63,583 nt of DNA from Flavobacteriaceae bacterium (GCA_019634365.1 JAHQVM010000094.1:1-63583), one strand, 5' to 3'; positions 17,933-26,882 are shown, counted from the stretch's first letter. The notes: generated from the sequence alone by a model not told the origin. Program-made: numbers and translations.

Positions 17933-18897
17933 TAAATAATACCTTCCTTACTTAAGTTATGAATATGCACCACGCCTGTGTACTTACCATCTTTTTCTGC
18001 TAGGATCTGCGTAATGCCATGTTTGTCCATAAGTTCCATGGCTTCGATTGCCATAGCGTCGTTATCTACCTTTTTCGGATTTTTACTCATGATATCCTTG
18101 GCGGTTAGACCTGCTATATTATCAACCTTGGCTAACATTCTACGTAAATCACCATCGGTGATGATCCCTACCACTTGGTCATTTTCAACCACTGCAGTGA
18201 CACCCAATAACTTCTCAGAAATCTCTACAATAACACCTTTGATGTTGGTGTCCAGCGAAACTTGTGGTTTCTCATTCAATGAAGTGAGATCACTTACTCG
18301 AAGGTATAATTTTTTACCCAAGGAGCCACCTGGGTGGAATTTCGCAAAATCCCTACTGGAGAATCCCCTAAGTTCCAATAACGACATGGCCAAGGCATCT
18401 CCCATGACCAATTGGGCAGTAGTACTGGTAGTAGGCGCCAAATTATTGGGACAAGCTTCCTTTTCTACATAGGCATGGAGGACGTAATCGCTTTGTTGTC
18501 CTAAGAATGATTCTTTGTGCGATGTAATCCCTATGAGTTTGTTGCCGCTTCCTTTAATAAGAGGAACCAAGACCTTAATTTCGGGGGTGTTTCCACTTTT
18601 GGAAATACAGATGACCGTATCGTTTTCCTGTATAATACCCAAATCCCCATGAATGGCATCTGCAGCATGCATGAAGATAGAGGGGGTTCCAGTCGAATTG
18701 AGCGTAGCTACGATTTTAGTAGCTATGTTCGCACTTTTACCTATACCGGTTACGATGACCCGTCCCTTTGATTGGAATATATACTGTGTTGCCTCTGCGA
18801 ATTCTGATGAAACGAGATTGGAAAGATTTAAAATTGCATTTCCCTCGGTTTCGATGGTCTTCTTTGCGACAGAGATAATTTTATCTTTATAATTCAA
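17932..18897 (-). CDS. kdsD: KpsF/GutQ-type arabinose-5-phosphate isomerase with CBS pair
   Basis: This enzyme interconverts ribulose 5-phosphate and arabinose 5-phosphate, the first step to Kdo for LPS. The 321 residues comprise an N-terminal SIS domain (about 35-170; VTGIGKSANIATKI, HGDLGIIQENDTVICISKSGNTPE) and a C-terminal CBS pair (about 205-320). TSTTAQLVMGDALA and DFAKFHPGGSLGKKL are KdsD hallmarks. It heads the minus-strand run kdsD-tatC-CMD protein-lptB, so Kdo synthesis and LPS export share transcription. No TAnnTTTG box was found just upstream. Confidence 0.94.
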   Translation of the reverse strand: MNYKDKIISVAKKTIETEGNAILNLSNLVSSEFAEATQYIFQSKGRVIVTGIGKSANIATKIVATLNSTGTPSIFMHAADAIHGDLGIIQENDTVICISKSGNTPEIKVLVPLIKGSGNKLIGITSHKESFLGQQSDYVLHAYVEKEACPNNLAPTTSTTAQLVMGDALAMSLLELRGFSSRDFAKFHPGGSLGKKLYLRVSDLTSLNEKPQVSLDTNIKGVIVEISEKLLGVTAVVENDQVVGIITDGDLRRMLAKVDNIAGLTAKDIMSKNPKKVDNDAMAIEAMELMDKHGITQILAEKDGKYTGVVHIHNLSKEGII

Positions 18898-18956
18898 AAT
18901 ATAGCCTTTTCATTATTTTGTAGCTGTATAACTTTTTTATTATATTTAGTTACGCA

Positions 18957-18973
18957 AAGCAGAAAACCTGCTT
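18957..18973. repeat. short hairpin in the kdsD-recQ divergent gap
   Basis: AAGCAG and CTGCTT form a 6-bp stem around a 5-nt loop, extended by a GC pair on each side if one A is bulged. No T-run follows, so it is not a terminator. It lies about 60 nt upstream of the kdsD start and about 95 nt before recQ. Possible operator; weak. Confidence 0.25.
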
Positions 18974-19029
18974 GCCCCCAAACACAACAATTAGATACAA
19001 CTTAACCAAATAGGTTGCAAAATTACAAT

Positions 19030-19060
19030 TGTTCCCCAGTTCACACAATTTTAATTTTGT
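19030..19060 (+). promoter_or_regulatory. Bacteroidota -33/-7 promoter of recQ
   Basis: TTG (19030-19032), a 20-nt spacer and TAATTTTG (19053-19060) match the TTG-N19-21-TAnnTTTG pattern. The expected start of transcription, about 4 nt after the last G, falls about 3 nt before ATG 19067. The transcript would be essentially leaderless unless translation starts at GTG 19091. Confidence 0.65.
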
Positions 19061-19066
19061 CCCCTC

Positions 19067-21286
19067 ATGATTGAAATAAACGAGTACAGCGTGAACGAAT
19101 TAGACTTATACGCATCTCTCAAAAAGTACTTTGGGTTTACGCAATTTAAAGGCCTTCAGGAAGATGTTATAAGAAGTATCCTTGCCAATAAGAATACCTT
19201 CGTTATAATGCCCACGGGCGGAGGGAAGTCCCTATGTTATCAATTGCCAGCTTTAATGAAGGAGGGTACAGCGATTGTTGTATCCCCATTAATTGCACTG
19301 ATGAAGAACCAAGTAGATGCCCTACGCTCTCTATCTTCAGAAGAAGGCATTGCGCATGTACTTAATTCCTCCCTCAATAAAACAGAAGTAAAAAAAGTAA
19401 AAAGTGACATTGTTTCCGGCATCACTAAATTGCTGTACGTCGCACCAGAATCCCTAACCAAAGAAGAAAATATTGAATTCCTGAATTCGGTTGTGGTTTC
19501 TTTCGTAGCCATAGACGAGGCACACTGTATTAGTGAGTGGGGACACGACTTTAGGCCCGAATACCGCAATTTGAGAAAGATCATTCAACGCATTGGGGAC
19601 AATATTCCCATCATTGGGCTTACGGCCACCGCAACGCCTAAAGTGCAAGAAGATATTCTGAAAAACTTGGGTATTCAAGATGCCAATACGTTTAAGGCAT
19701 CTTTTAACAGGCCCAATTTGTATTATGAAATTCGACCCAAGACCAAAAATGTTGATAGTGATATCATTCGCTTTGTGAAGCAGAATGAAGGAAAGAGTGG
19801 GATCATATATTGCCTTAGTAGAAAGCGGGTAGAGGAGTTAGCGCAAACGCTTCAGGTAAATGGAATCAATGCAGTACCTTATCATGCTGGGCTGGATGCC
19901 AAAACACGTGTAAAGCATCAGGATATGTTCTTGATGGAAGATGCCGATGTGGTAGTAGCAACTATTGCCTTTGGTATGGGAATCGATAAACCCGATGTGC
20001 GATTTGTAGTTCACAATGATATTCCAAAGAGTATCGAGAGCTATTACCAAGAAACAGGACGCGCAGGAAGGGATGGCGGAGAAGGACATTGTTTGGCATT
20101 TTACAGCTATAAGGATATTGAGAAGTTGGAAAAGTTCATGAGCGGAAAACCCGTTGCCGAACAGGAAATTGGGCATGCTTTGCTACAGGAAGTAGTGGCT
20201 TTTGCCGAAACTTCCATTTCCCGTAGAAAATTTATCCTCCATTATTTTGGGGAAGAATTCGATAACGCCAAGGGCGAAGGGGGCGACATGGACGATAACA
20301 TGCGTCACCCCAAGAAAAAGCACGAAGCCAAAGACGAAGCGATAACCTTGTTGCAAGTAATAAAGGACACCAACCAACAATACAAATCGAAAGAAGTGGT
20401 GAATGTCCTTGTGGGCAATGTCAATGCCCTGATAAAATCGCATAGGACCGATACCCAATCTTTCTTCGGAATAGGGGGCAAACACGAACCCGAATATTGG
20501 ATGGCCTTGTTGCGGCAGTTGCTCGTGGCCGGCTTACTTCGTAAAGACATAGAGACCTATGGCGTAATTAAGCTTACCGACCAAGGATTAAGTTTCTTGA
20601 ACGCACCGGTTTCGTTTATGATGACCGAAGATCATAGTTTTAAAGAAGCCAACGATGACACTATTATTGTGAACCAAAAAGGCAATGGCAATGCAGCCGA
20701 CCAAAACCTTTTCGGATTATTGAAGGCAGAACGAAAAAAAGTTGCCGATAAGCTAAGCCTTCCTCCCTTCGTAATTTTTCAAGATCCCTCATTGGAAGAT
20801 ATGTCCTTGAAATACCCAATAAGTTTGGAGGAACTTTCTAATGTTCATGGGGTTGGTGAAGGGAAAGCCAAAAAATATGGGACTTCCTTTGTATCGCTTA
20901 TCAAGAGTTATGTTGAAGAGAATGATATTACCCGTCCCGATGACTTTGTTGTGAAATCTACGGGAACCAATAGTGCCTTGAAGCTATATATTATACAAAG
21001 TGTGGACCGCAAATTACCTTTGAGTGATATTGCCGATGCGAAAGGCCTCGAAATGCCGGATTTCATCAAAGAAATGGAAGCCATTGTGTATAGCGGTACA
21101 AAGTTGAATATCGACTATTGGATCGATGAAGTCTTGGATGAAGATCAGCAAGAAGAAATACATGATTATTTTTTGGAAGCCGAGACGGATAAGATCGAGG
21201 AGGCTCTGGAAGAGTTCGATGGCGACTATGATGACGAAGAACTCCGGTTGTACAGAATCAAGTTTATTAGTCAAGTAGCCAACTAA
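19067..21286 (+). CDS. recQ: ATP-dependent DNA helicase RecQ
   Basis: A 739-residue 3'-5' DNA helicase for recombination and fork repair. Helicase motif I is PTGGGKS (49-55), motif II is DEAH (150-153), motif VI is QETGRAGRDG. The RQC region follows, and an HRDC-like segment is near LKAERKKVADKLSLPPFVIF. The zinc-binding site of E. coli RecQ is missing: the first Cys is S385 in SISRRKF, and the C-x2-C-x2-C block is GGDMDDNM. This appears to be a flavobacterial RecQ form. GTG at 19091 is an alternative start giving a 25-nt leader. The channel gene follows after 12 nt. Confidence 0.95.
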   Translation: MIEINEYSVNELDLYASLKKYFGFTQFKGLQEDVIRSILANKNTFVIMPTGGGKSLCYQLPALMKEGTAIVVSPLIALMKNQVDALRSLSSEEGIAHVLNSSLNKTEVKKVKSDIVSGITKLLYVAPESLTKEENIEFLNSVVVSFVAIDEAHCISEWGHDFRPEYRNLRKIIQRIGDNIPIIGLTATATPKVQEDILKNLGIQDANTFKASFNRPNLYYEIRPKTKNVDSDIIRFVKQNEGKSGIIYCLSRKRVEELAQTLQVNGINAVPYHAGLDAKTRVKHQDMFLMEDADVVVATIAFGMGIDKPDVRFVVHNDIPKSIESYYQETGRAGRDGGEGHCLAFYSYKDIEKLEKFMSGKPVAEQEIGHALLQEVVAFAETSISRRKFILHYFGEEFDNAKGEGGDMDDNMRHPKKKHEAKDEAITLLQVIKDTNQQYKSKEVVNVLVGNVNALIKSHRTDTQSFFGIGGKHEPEYWMALLRQLLVAGLLRKDIETYGVIKLTDQGLSFLNAPVSFMMTEDHSFKEANDDTIIVNQKGNGNAADQNLFGLLKAERKKVADKLSLPPFVIFQDPSLEDMSLKYPISLEELSNVHGVGEGKAKKYGTSFVSLIKSYVEENDITRPDDFVVKSTGTNSALKLYIIQSVDRKLPLSDIADAKGLEMPDFIKEMEAIVYSGTKLNIDYWIDEVLDEDQQEEIHDYFLEAETDKIEEALEEFDGDYDDEELRLYRIKFISQVAN

Positions 21287-21298
21287 CCTGGGCACTGC

Positions 21299-22369
21299 AT
21301 GAAATATATCTACTTTCTCATTTTATTGGCAGTTGGCCAAATATCGTTTTCGCAAACCGTTCCAGATACCCTAAAAGTGGCCTTTACCCAGGCGCCACCT
21401 TTTATTATTCAACAACAGGATCGTTTAGAAGGAGTCAATATCTGGCTTTGGGAACAAGTGGCAGAGGACTTGAATTTATCCTATGAGATTGTTCCCATGA
21501 ACTTTTCTGAAATGCTCTTAGCTCTAGAAAAGGGAGAGGTAGATGTCTGTATCAATCCCTTAACCATTACGAGTGAACGGAGCAGGTCCATGGAGTTTAC
21601 ACATTCCTTTTTTGCCAGTAATTCTACCATTGCTGTGGCGAAAAAAACCTCATTGCGCAAGTTTCTGGATTTTGTAAGCGCCTTTTTTAATGTCAATTTT
21701 CTTAGGGGTCTTTTTCTATTGATATTTATCATTTTAATGTTTGGTATTCTGGCCTGGTTATTCGAACGGAATAAAAACCCAGACCACTTTCGGCATGGCC
21801 CTAAAGGGATATGGGACGGAATCTGGTGGTCTGCAGTGACCTTAACCACAGTGGGTTATGGAGATAAAGCTCCAAAATCGAGAAGGGGCAAGGCGACCGC
21901 ATTGCTATTGATGTTTGGAGGTTTGCTTTTCATCTCAGGATTAACGGCAAGCATCGCTTCCAGCCTAACCGTAAACGAATTGAGCAACAACCCCGATGGT
22001 TTTCATGAGTTCAAGAATGCTCAGGTTGGAACCATTGGCAATTCTGGCGCCTATGATTTCCTGATGGAGAATTTCTTCAAAGACGTAAATACCTATGACG
22101 GATTGGTTCCGGGGTTAAGAGCATTAAAAAAAGGAGAGATAAAGGCCTTTATCTACGATGAACCTATTTTAAAATATCGGATTCACAGTGACCCTGAATT
22201 CAAAAAAGTGGAGCTGTTGCCCATCAAATTCGATGTGCAGTTTTACGCTTTTGCTTTTTCACAGAACAATGCCGATTTAGAAAGGATGATTTCCCTTAAA
22301 ATCCTAGAGATAATGGAAACCGCTGAATGGGAGATCGTTCTGAATGAGTTCGGTCTTTCAGAAATATAA
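21299..22369 (+). CDS. prokaryotic ionotropic glutamate-receptor-like potassium channel
   Basis: A 356-residue membrane protein with the GluR0 layout. A signal peptide (to about residue 18) is followed by the first half of a periplasmic-binding-protein domain (LKVAFTQAPPFII, VDVCINPLTITSERSRSMEFT). Next comes a channel core of two helices and a pore loop, and then the second half of the ligand domain (AQVGTIGNSGAYDF, KAFIYDEPILKYR). The selectivity filter TVGYGD is at residues 184-189, as in K+ channels. I infer a ligand-gated potassium channel opening on an extracytoplasmic amino acid or similar small molecule. It is 12 nt after recQ, probably co-transcribed. Confidence 0.88.
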   Translation: MKYIYFLILLAVGQISFSQTVPDTLKVAFTQAPPFIIQQQDRLEGVNIWLWEQVAEDLNLSYEIVPMNFSEMLLALEKGEVDVCINPLTITSERSRSMEFTHSFFASNSTIAVAKKTSLRKFLDFVSAFFNVNFLRGLFLLIFIILMFGILAWLFERNKNPDHFRHGPKGIWDGIWWSAVTLTTVGYGDKAPKSRRGKATALLLMFGGLLFISGLTASIASSLTVNELSNNPDGFHEFKNAQVGTIGNSGAYDFLMENFFKDVNTYDGLVPGLRALKKGEIKAFIYDEPILKYRIHSDPEFKKVELLPIKFDVQFYAFAFSQNNADLERMISLKILEIMETAEWEIVLNEFGLSEI

Positions 22370-22459
22370 TTCCCTACAAGATTTTTCATCCTGCCATTAT
22401 CGTGTTTCGATTTTCCCTTTGGCATGCATTCATAGGAGGTATAATCCGTAAATATTGGC

Positions 22460-22479
22460 TAACTTATACGTCTAAGTTA
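22460..22479. repeat. inverted repeat upstream of the Rieske-glutamate synthase gene
   Basis: TAACTTA and TAAGTTA, perfect 7-bp arms with a 6-nt spacer, lie 34 nt before the ATG at 22513. There is no T-run. It fits a dimeric-repressor operator or a leader hairpin. No -7 box was recognised in this 143-nt gap. Confidence 0.35.
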
Positions 22480-22512
22480 TGAGTTTTAAGAATGCACTAA
22501 ACCACCAATTTT

Positions 22513-24132
22513 ATGTCTAAAGATCTTGTTGAAATTGCAAAACTTTCCCAGCTTAAAGAAAAGGAGCCTACACATGCACTTGTGGATAATACCGATTTGG
22601 TCATTATAAAATACGGTGAGGAAATTTCGGTGCTCTATGGCCGATGTCTGCACCGAGGCGCTTTATTGGCAGACGGATATATCGATGGGGCCAATCTAAT
22701 ATGTGGGGTTCATTATTGGGATTATCGTTACGATACGGGTGTGAGCGAATACAATAATGAAGAAGCGCTCCATAAGTTTCAGGAATATGTAGATGGGGAT
22801 TCCCTTATGGTGGATAAAAACGATGTAATGGCTTTCGAAACCGAACATCCACAGCCCTTTCAGCGGGATGAATACTTGGGTGCTTATGCAGACACGCACC
22901 CAGAAGATACCGAACCTTACACAGGATATATTAAAGAATTAGCTAAGAATGGTCTCTCCAAGATTGGGCATCACGGTTTTTCAGCTTCTATGGGTGTAGA
23001 TAGGAATACCCTACCAAAATGGAATGACATTCAATTTTTGCCTGCCCAATTGTCCCGAAGGCCTTTGCTGGACCATGAAGATGTGGCCACCAACGTGGTT
23101 ATTGGTCCCAATGCAAAGAAACCATTAGAATTGGATATCCCACTATTTGTGAGTGACATGAGTTTTGGAGCCTTGTCCCGTGAAGCCAAAATAGCCCTTT
23201 CCAAAGGTGCCGAAATGGCTGGAACTGGGATATGTTCGGGAGAAGGTGGAATGCTACCACAGGAGCAGGCCAATAACAAAAGGTACTTCTACGAATTGGC
23301 CTCAGCACAGTTTGGATTTTCTTGGGATAAACTGGAAGGGGTTCAGTCGTTTCATTTTAAGGGAGGACAAGGAGCTAAAACGGGTACGGGAGGACATTTG
23401 CCAGGGAATAAGGTTAGTAAGGAAATAGCTGAAGTACGGGGATTGAATGAAGGCGAAAGTGCGATTTCACCAGCTGCATTCCCAGATTTTCACGGTGTCG
23501 AAGATTTTAGAAGATTTGCTGATGAGGTTAGGGAACGAACAGGTGGGATTCCTGTCGGTTTTAAGATCGCCGCCAGTCATATTGAAGAAGATATCCAGTT
23601 TGCCCTCGACGTTGGAGTGGATTACATCATTCTGGACGGAAGGGGAGGAGGAACCGGTTCGGCCCCAACCATTCTTAGGGACAACATAAACGTACCTACG
23701 ATTCCGGCATTGGCAAGAGCCAGAAAATATTTAGATGAGGTGGGCGCATCGGATATTACCTTGATAATTACCGGTGGTCTACGAATTGCAGAAGATTTTG
23801 CCAAGGCACTCATGTTGGGAGCCGACGCCATTGCCGTCTCAAATTCGGCATTACAAGCCATTGGTTGCCTCGGGATGCGGGCCTGTGGAACCAACAATTG
23901 TCCTGTAGGTATTGCCACCCAAAAAGAATCGCTCCGCAGTCGACTTATTGTGGAATCTTCGGCCAAGCAGCTGTACAATTATTTTAGCGCTACGAATGAC
24001 CTTATACGGGTGATTGCCCGCGCCTGTGGATATGACGATATTTCAAAGTTCAATAAAGGAGATCTTTCAACCTTCAATCGTGATATGTACCAACTTACCG
24101 GAATTAAATATGCTGGTATAATCACTCAATAG
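22513..24132 (+). CDS. Rieske [2Fe-2S] domain fused to glutamate synthase-like FMN domain
   Basis: A 539-residue fusion. The N-terminal 105 residues form a Rieske domain with both ligand pairs (C45-x-H47 and C64-x2-H67). The rest is the FMN-binding barrel of the large glutamate synthase subunit: VSDMSFGALSREAKIALSKG, SGEGGM, FHFKGGQGAKTGTGG, DGRGGGTGSAP, and the 3Fe-4S Cys set C452-x5-C458-x4-C463. No amidotransferase domain is present. Similar proteins are annotated as glutamate synthase-related. The Rieske domain would feed or take electrons, so it may act on another amino or imino substrate. It is 1 nt before an unknown partner gene. Confidence 0.85.
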   Translation: MSKDLVEIAKLSQLKEKEPTHALVDNTDLVIIKYGEEISVLYGRCLHRGALLADGYIDGANLICGVHYWDYRYDTGVSEYNNEEALHKFQEYVDGDSLMVDKNDVMAFETEHPQPFQRDEYLGAYADTHPEDTEPYTGYIKELAKNGLSKIGHHGFSASMGVDRNTLPKWNDIQFLPAQLSRRPLLDHEDVATNVVIGPNAKKPLELDIPLFVSDMSFGALSREAKIALSKGAEMAGTGICSGEGGMLPQEQANNKRYFYELASAQFGFSWDKLEGVQSFHFKGGQGAKTGTGGHLPGNKVSKEIAEVRGLNEGESAISPAAFPDFHGVEDFRRFADEVRERTGGIPVGFKIAASHIEEDIQFALDVGVDYIILDGRGGGTGSAPTILRDNINVPTIPALARARKYLDEVGASDITLIITGGLRIAEDFAKALMLGADAIAVSNSALQAIGCLGMRACGTNNCPVGIATQKESLRSRLIVESSAKQLYNYFSATNDLIRVIARACGYDDISKFNKGDLSTFNRDMYQLTGIKYAGIITQ

Positions 24133-24133
24133 T

Positions 24134-24880
24134 ATGGAGCAAATGATGCACCGGGCAGCCCAATATTTGGCTACTGCCGCCATTAGTTTTTTGGATAAGA
24201 AAGACGATGATAGTCACACCAACTTAGGCTGGAATACTTCCTTGCCGGGGTTGGAAACGCATGCATTATCGAAGGAAGAGGATAAACTGGTACTCGATTA
24301 TGGAACTTTTTCCTTGGGTTGGAGTAAAATGGGTCAGGTATCGCACAAAATTTCATTGAACGGAACCAGTCATAAAGAAGTTGTAGAATGGATCGAATCG
24401 ATTAGTAAGAATGAAGGAATAACTCAGCCCTATCAGTATTCTTTGCATTACGAATTACCCTACGCAGAAATTACAGATGATTTCACGTTTAGCATAGAAG
24501 GCGCCAATCGTTTGGAGGAACTCACTCAAATTCGAACGAAAGTAAATAGAGTGCTATTGGGGATACTTGAATTGAAATGCCTTTCTGCCGATGTGCGCGT
24601 ATGGCCGCACCATTTCGATTCTGGAACATTTGCCATGGTTAATGATACCCTTGGAATAGGGTTGGGGATGGCCATGCCGGATACAATGATCGATGATTTT
24701 TATCTTTATGTAAGTGGGTATCACGGGCATGAATTTGTGGATACAATATCATTCGAAGCCATGACAAATGGAAAAGTATATACCCAAGGTTGGAAAGGCA
24801 TTGCACTTCCTATAAATGGTTTATGTGAAGGAGACATGAATGCATTCTACAAGGAAGCTCTGTCAAGATACCTTGATTAA
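24134..24880 (+). CDS. conserved protein of unknown function, partner of the Rieske-glutamate synthase protein
   Basis: A 248-residue soluble protein with no signal peptide or membrane helix. I do not recognise a family with confidence. The central RVWPHHFDSGTF and YLYVSGYHG segments recall DUF5996-like proteins, but that is only a resemblance. Two conserved His (WPHH) and the acidic surroundings could bind metal. The start at ATG 24134 lies 1 nt after the upstream stop, so the two genes are almost certainly translated together. A function in the same reaction is inferred from that coupling alone. Confidence 0.6.
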   Translation: MEQMMHRAAQYLATAAISFLDKKDDDSHTNLGWNTSLPGLETHALSKEEDKLVLDYGTFSLGWSKMGQVSHKISLNGTSHKEVVEWIESISKNEGITQPYQYSLHYELPYAEITDDFTFSIEGANRLEELTQIRTKVNRVLLGILELKCLSADVRVWPHHFDSGTFAMVNDTLGIGLGMAMPDTMIDDFYLYVSGYHGHEFVDTISFEAMTNGKVYTQGWKGIALPINGLCEGDMNAFYKEALSRYLD

Positions 24881-24921
24881 GGTATGGGTCGGCAGTATCT
24901 GTTTCAGGTGAATTGAAGTAA

Positions 24922-25290
24922 CTAGGATTTACCTATCTCATCGATAAGATTCTCATCCACTTTTTCATTCTTTTTCCAGATTCTTTTAAGAATGAAATAC
25001 AAAGCCGCACTTGCCAATAGTCCTGCCGGTAGGGCTATTAAGGCTAATTGAATGTCACTCATCGTATCTATGGAATAACTACCCCAAAATTCCAGTGCAA
25101 TTCCAAGTGCCAACCCCAAAATAAAAGTTCCTGCGTAATAGGAAAGAACACCTAATATTGCAAAGCCCCAAGGACTTCTTCCATGCTGTTCGGCAAGTCG
25201 GTAAAAAGTTCTTCCGATAAAGTAAATGAGTACAATTCCTAACATTCGATATAAGTAAAAGATAGTATGCAATTTAACTTTATTTTTCAT
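24922..25290 (-). CDS. small integral membrane protein, unknown function
   Basis: A 122-residue protein with three hydrophobic segments (around residues 11-30, 40-65, 78-100) and a charged C-terminal tail (KRIWKKNEKVDENLIDE). The stretch FYRLAEQHGRSPWGFAILGVLSYYAGTF resembles small flavobacterial inner-membrane proteins of unknown role. It is convergent with the preceding gene and divergent from the immunophilin gene. I assign no function. Confidence 0.6.
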   Translation of the reverse strand: MKNKVKLHTIFYLYRMLGIVLIYFIGRTFYRLAEQHGRSPWGFAILGVLSYYAGTFILGLALGIALEFWGSYSIDTMSDIQLALIALPAGLLASAALYFILKRIWKKNEKVDENLIDEIGKS

Positions 25291-25312
25291 TTTCGGCTAA
25301 CTGGTAAAACCG

Positions 25313-25320
25313 TACCTTTG
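25313..25320 (+). promoter_or_regulatory. -7 box of the dual immunophilin gene
   Basis: TACCTTTG matches TAnnTTTG. A proper -33 TTG is not visible at the right distance. The predicted leader is about 18 nt before ATG 25343. Confidence 0.5.
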
Positions 25321-25342
25321 CCGCTCACTAAAATGAAAAAAA

Positions 25343-26275
25343 ATGCAAGACGGAATTTACGCTAAGATCACCACCGAGAAAGGTGAGATTCTTGTTAAAT
25401 TAACACATGATAAAACTCCGGGAACCGTGGGTAACTTCGTAGGACTTGCCGAAGGGAATTTAGAGAATGGATCTAAACCTCAAGGCACACCTTATTACGA
25501 CGGGTTGAAATTCCACAGGGTGATTCCAGATTTCATGGTACAAGGAGGAGACCCTAACGGAACAGGAGCAGGGGGACCCGGTTACAATTTTGATGACGAG
25601 TTTCACCCAGAATTGAAGCACGATCGTCCTGGTGTCCTTTCTATGGCCAATGCTGGCCCTGGTACTAATGGAAGTCAGTTTTTTATTACGCATGTTCCTA
25701 CCGACTGGTTGGACAACAAACATTCGGTTTTTGGCCATGTGGTTGAAGGGCAGGAGGTTGTTGATAGCGTGGCCCAGGGTGATACCATGCAGAAGGTGGA
25801 AATCTTACGCATTGGAGAAGAAGCCCAAAACTGGAATGCTGTTGAGACGTTCCGTCAATTCAATGGGGCTAAAGCCGAGCGGGAAGCCGCTGCCAAAAGA
25901 GCCCAAGAAGAATTACTTACTTCCTTATCGGAAGGTTTTGAGCAAACTGAAAGCGGATTGCGTTATCAGATCATTCAGAAAGGAGATGGTACTAAAGCAG
26001 AAAAAGGAAAAACTGTGGCGGTACATTACAAAGGTATGTTCGCAGATGGTGGTGAATTCGACAATTCTTACAAGCGAGGTAATCCTATAGAATTCCCCGT
26101 TGGAATGGGAAATGTAATCCCTGGTTGGGACGAAGGTATTCAGTTACTACAGGTAGGAGACAAAGCCCGCTTTGTTATACCGTCGCATTTGGGATATGGC
26201 AGTAGGGGAGCCGGAGGAGTAATACCTCCCAATGCTACTTTGGTATTCGATGTAGAATTGATGAATGTAAAATAG
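25343..26275 (+). CDS. dual peptidylprolyl isomerase: cyclophilin-FKBP fusion
   Basis: A 310-residue protein joining two unrelated prolyl isomerase folds. The cyclophilin domain (1 to about 160) has [23 protein letters not shown] and [11 protein letters not shown] charged helical linker (about 165-200) follows. The FKBP domain (about 205-310) has [26 protein letters not shown] and [23 protein letters not shown], with key aromatic residues present. No signal peptide, so it should be cytoplasmic. Dual immunophilins of this order are known from flavobacteria. The start at 25343 is fixed because the ATG at 25333 is out of frame. A strong terminator follows. Confidence 0.93.
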   Translation: MQDGIYAKITTEKGEILVKLTHDKTPGTVGNFVGLAEGNLENGSKPQGTPYYDGLKFHRVIPDFMVQGGDPNGTGAGGPGYNFDDEFHPELKHDRPGVLSMANAGPGTNGSQFFITHVPTDWLDNKHSVFGHVVEGQEVVDSVAQGDTMQKVEILRIGEEAQNWNAVETFRQFNGAKAEREAAAKRAQEELLTSLSEGFEQTESGLRYQIIQKGDGTKAEKGKTVAVHYKGMFADGGEFDNSYKRGNPIEFPVGMGNVIPGWDEGIQLLQVGDKARFVIPSHLGYGSRGAGGVIPPNATLVFDVELMNVK

Positions 26276-26308
26276 TTCATAAACTGTTTATATCAATATA
26301 GAGAAAAG

Positions 26309-26333
26309 CGCCCTCGTTGAGAGGGCGTTTTTT
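26309..26333 (+). terminator. rho-independent terminator after the immunophilin gene
   Basis: A 7-bp GC-rich stem (CGCCCTC and GAGGGCG), a 5-nt loop and six Ts. It sits 34 nt after the stop codon. Confidence 0.85.
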
Positions 26334-26359
26334 ATTTTTACGAAAACCAATAACACAAG

Positions 26360-26881
26360 ATGAACCTAGAAAAATTAAGATACCCCATTGGGCGTTTTGC
26401 AGCTCCAGAAACCGTTTCGGATGCTTTACTGAATGAAGCGATTACCCTTCTTGAAATCTTTCCTGAAAACCTGAAGGAATTGTTGCAAGGGATTACCAAA
26501 CAGGAATTGGATACTCCTTATCGCGAAGGTGGATGGACGGTGCGACAGGTCGTGCATCATTTGGCAGATAGCCACCATAATAGTTACATCCGTTTTAAAT
26601 GGGCCCTTACAGAGGATAATCCAACGATCAAGGCCTATGATGAAACAGCTTGGGCCGAGCTGGGGGATTACGCCACGGCTCCCATTGCATGGTCCATCGA
26701 GCATTTGGAGATTATCCATCACAAATTGGTTCACTTGCTCAGAATGCTTTCCGAAGATCAGTGGAAACGAACTTTTGTGCATCCCGAAACTGGAGCTACC
26801 ATGGATCTAAGAACCCTGGCGCTTATGTATTCATGGCACAGCATGCATCATTATACACATATTAAAAATGCGTTAGGGTAA
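26360..26881 (+). CDS. YfiT/BstA-like DinB-superfamily putative metal-dependent hydrolase or thiol transferase
   Basis: A 173-residue four-helix-bundle protein, the same length as B. subtilis YfiT. The N-terminal LRYPIGRF and the helix WTVRQVVHHLADSHHNSY are typical. The C-terminal WHSMHHYTHI supplies the remaining His ligands of the DinB metal triad. Relatives include bacillithiol S-transferases and uncharacterised hydrolases. Which thiol this organism uses cannot be read here. It is a single gene between a terminator and a convergent redoxin gene. Confidence 0.85.
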   Translation: MNLEKLRYPIGRFAAPETVSDALLNEAITLLEIFPENLKELLQGITKQELDTPYREGGWTVRQVVHHLADSHHNSYIRFKWALTEDNPTIKAYDETAWAELGDYATAPIAWSIEHLEIIHHKLVHLLRMLSEDQWKRTFVHPETGATMDLRTLALMYSWHSMHHYTHIKNALG

Positions 26882-26882
26882 A

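Noticed and set aside
17978-18472. 164-residue + strand ORF opposite kdsD
   Set aside because: The minus-strand SIS-CBS protein is unambiguous; the + frame has no family features.
25333-25366. Earlier ATG for the dual immunophilin gene
   Set aside because: It is in another frame and stops after ten codons.
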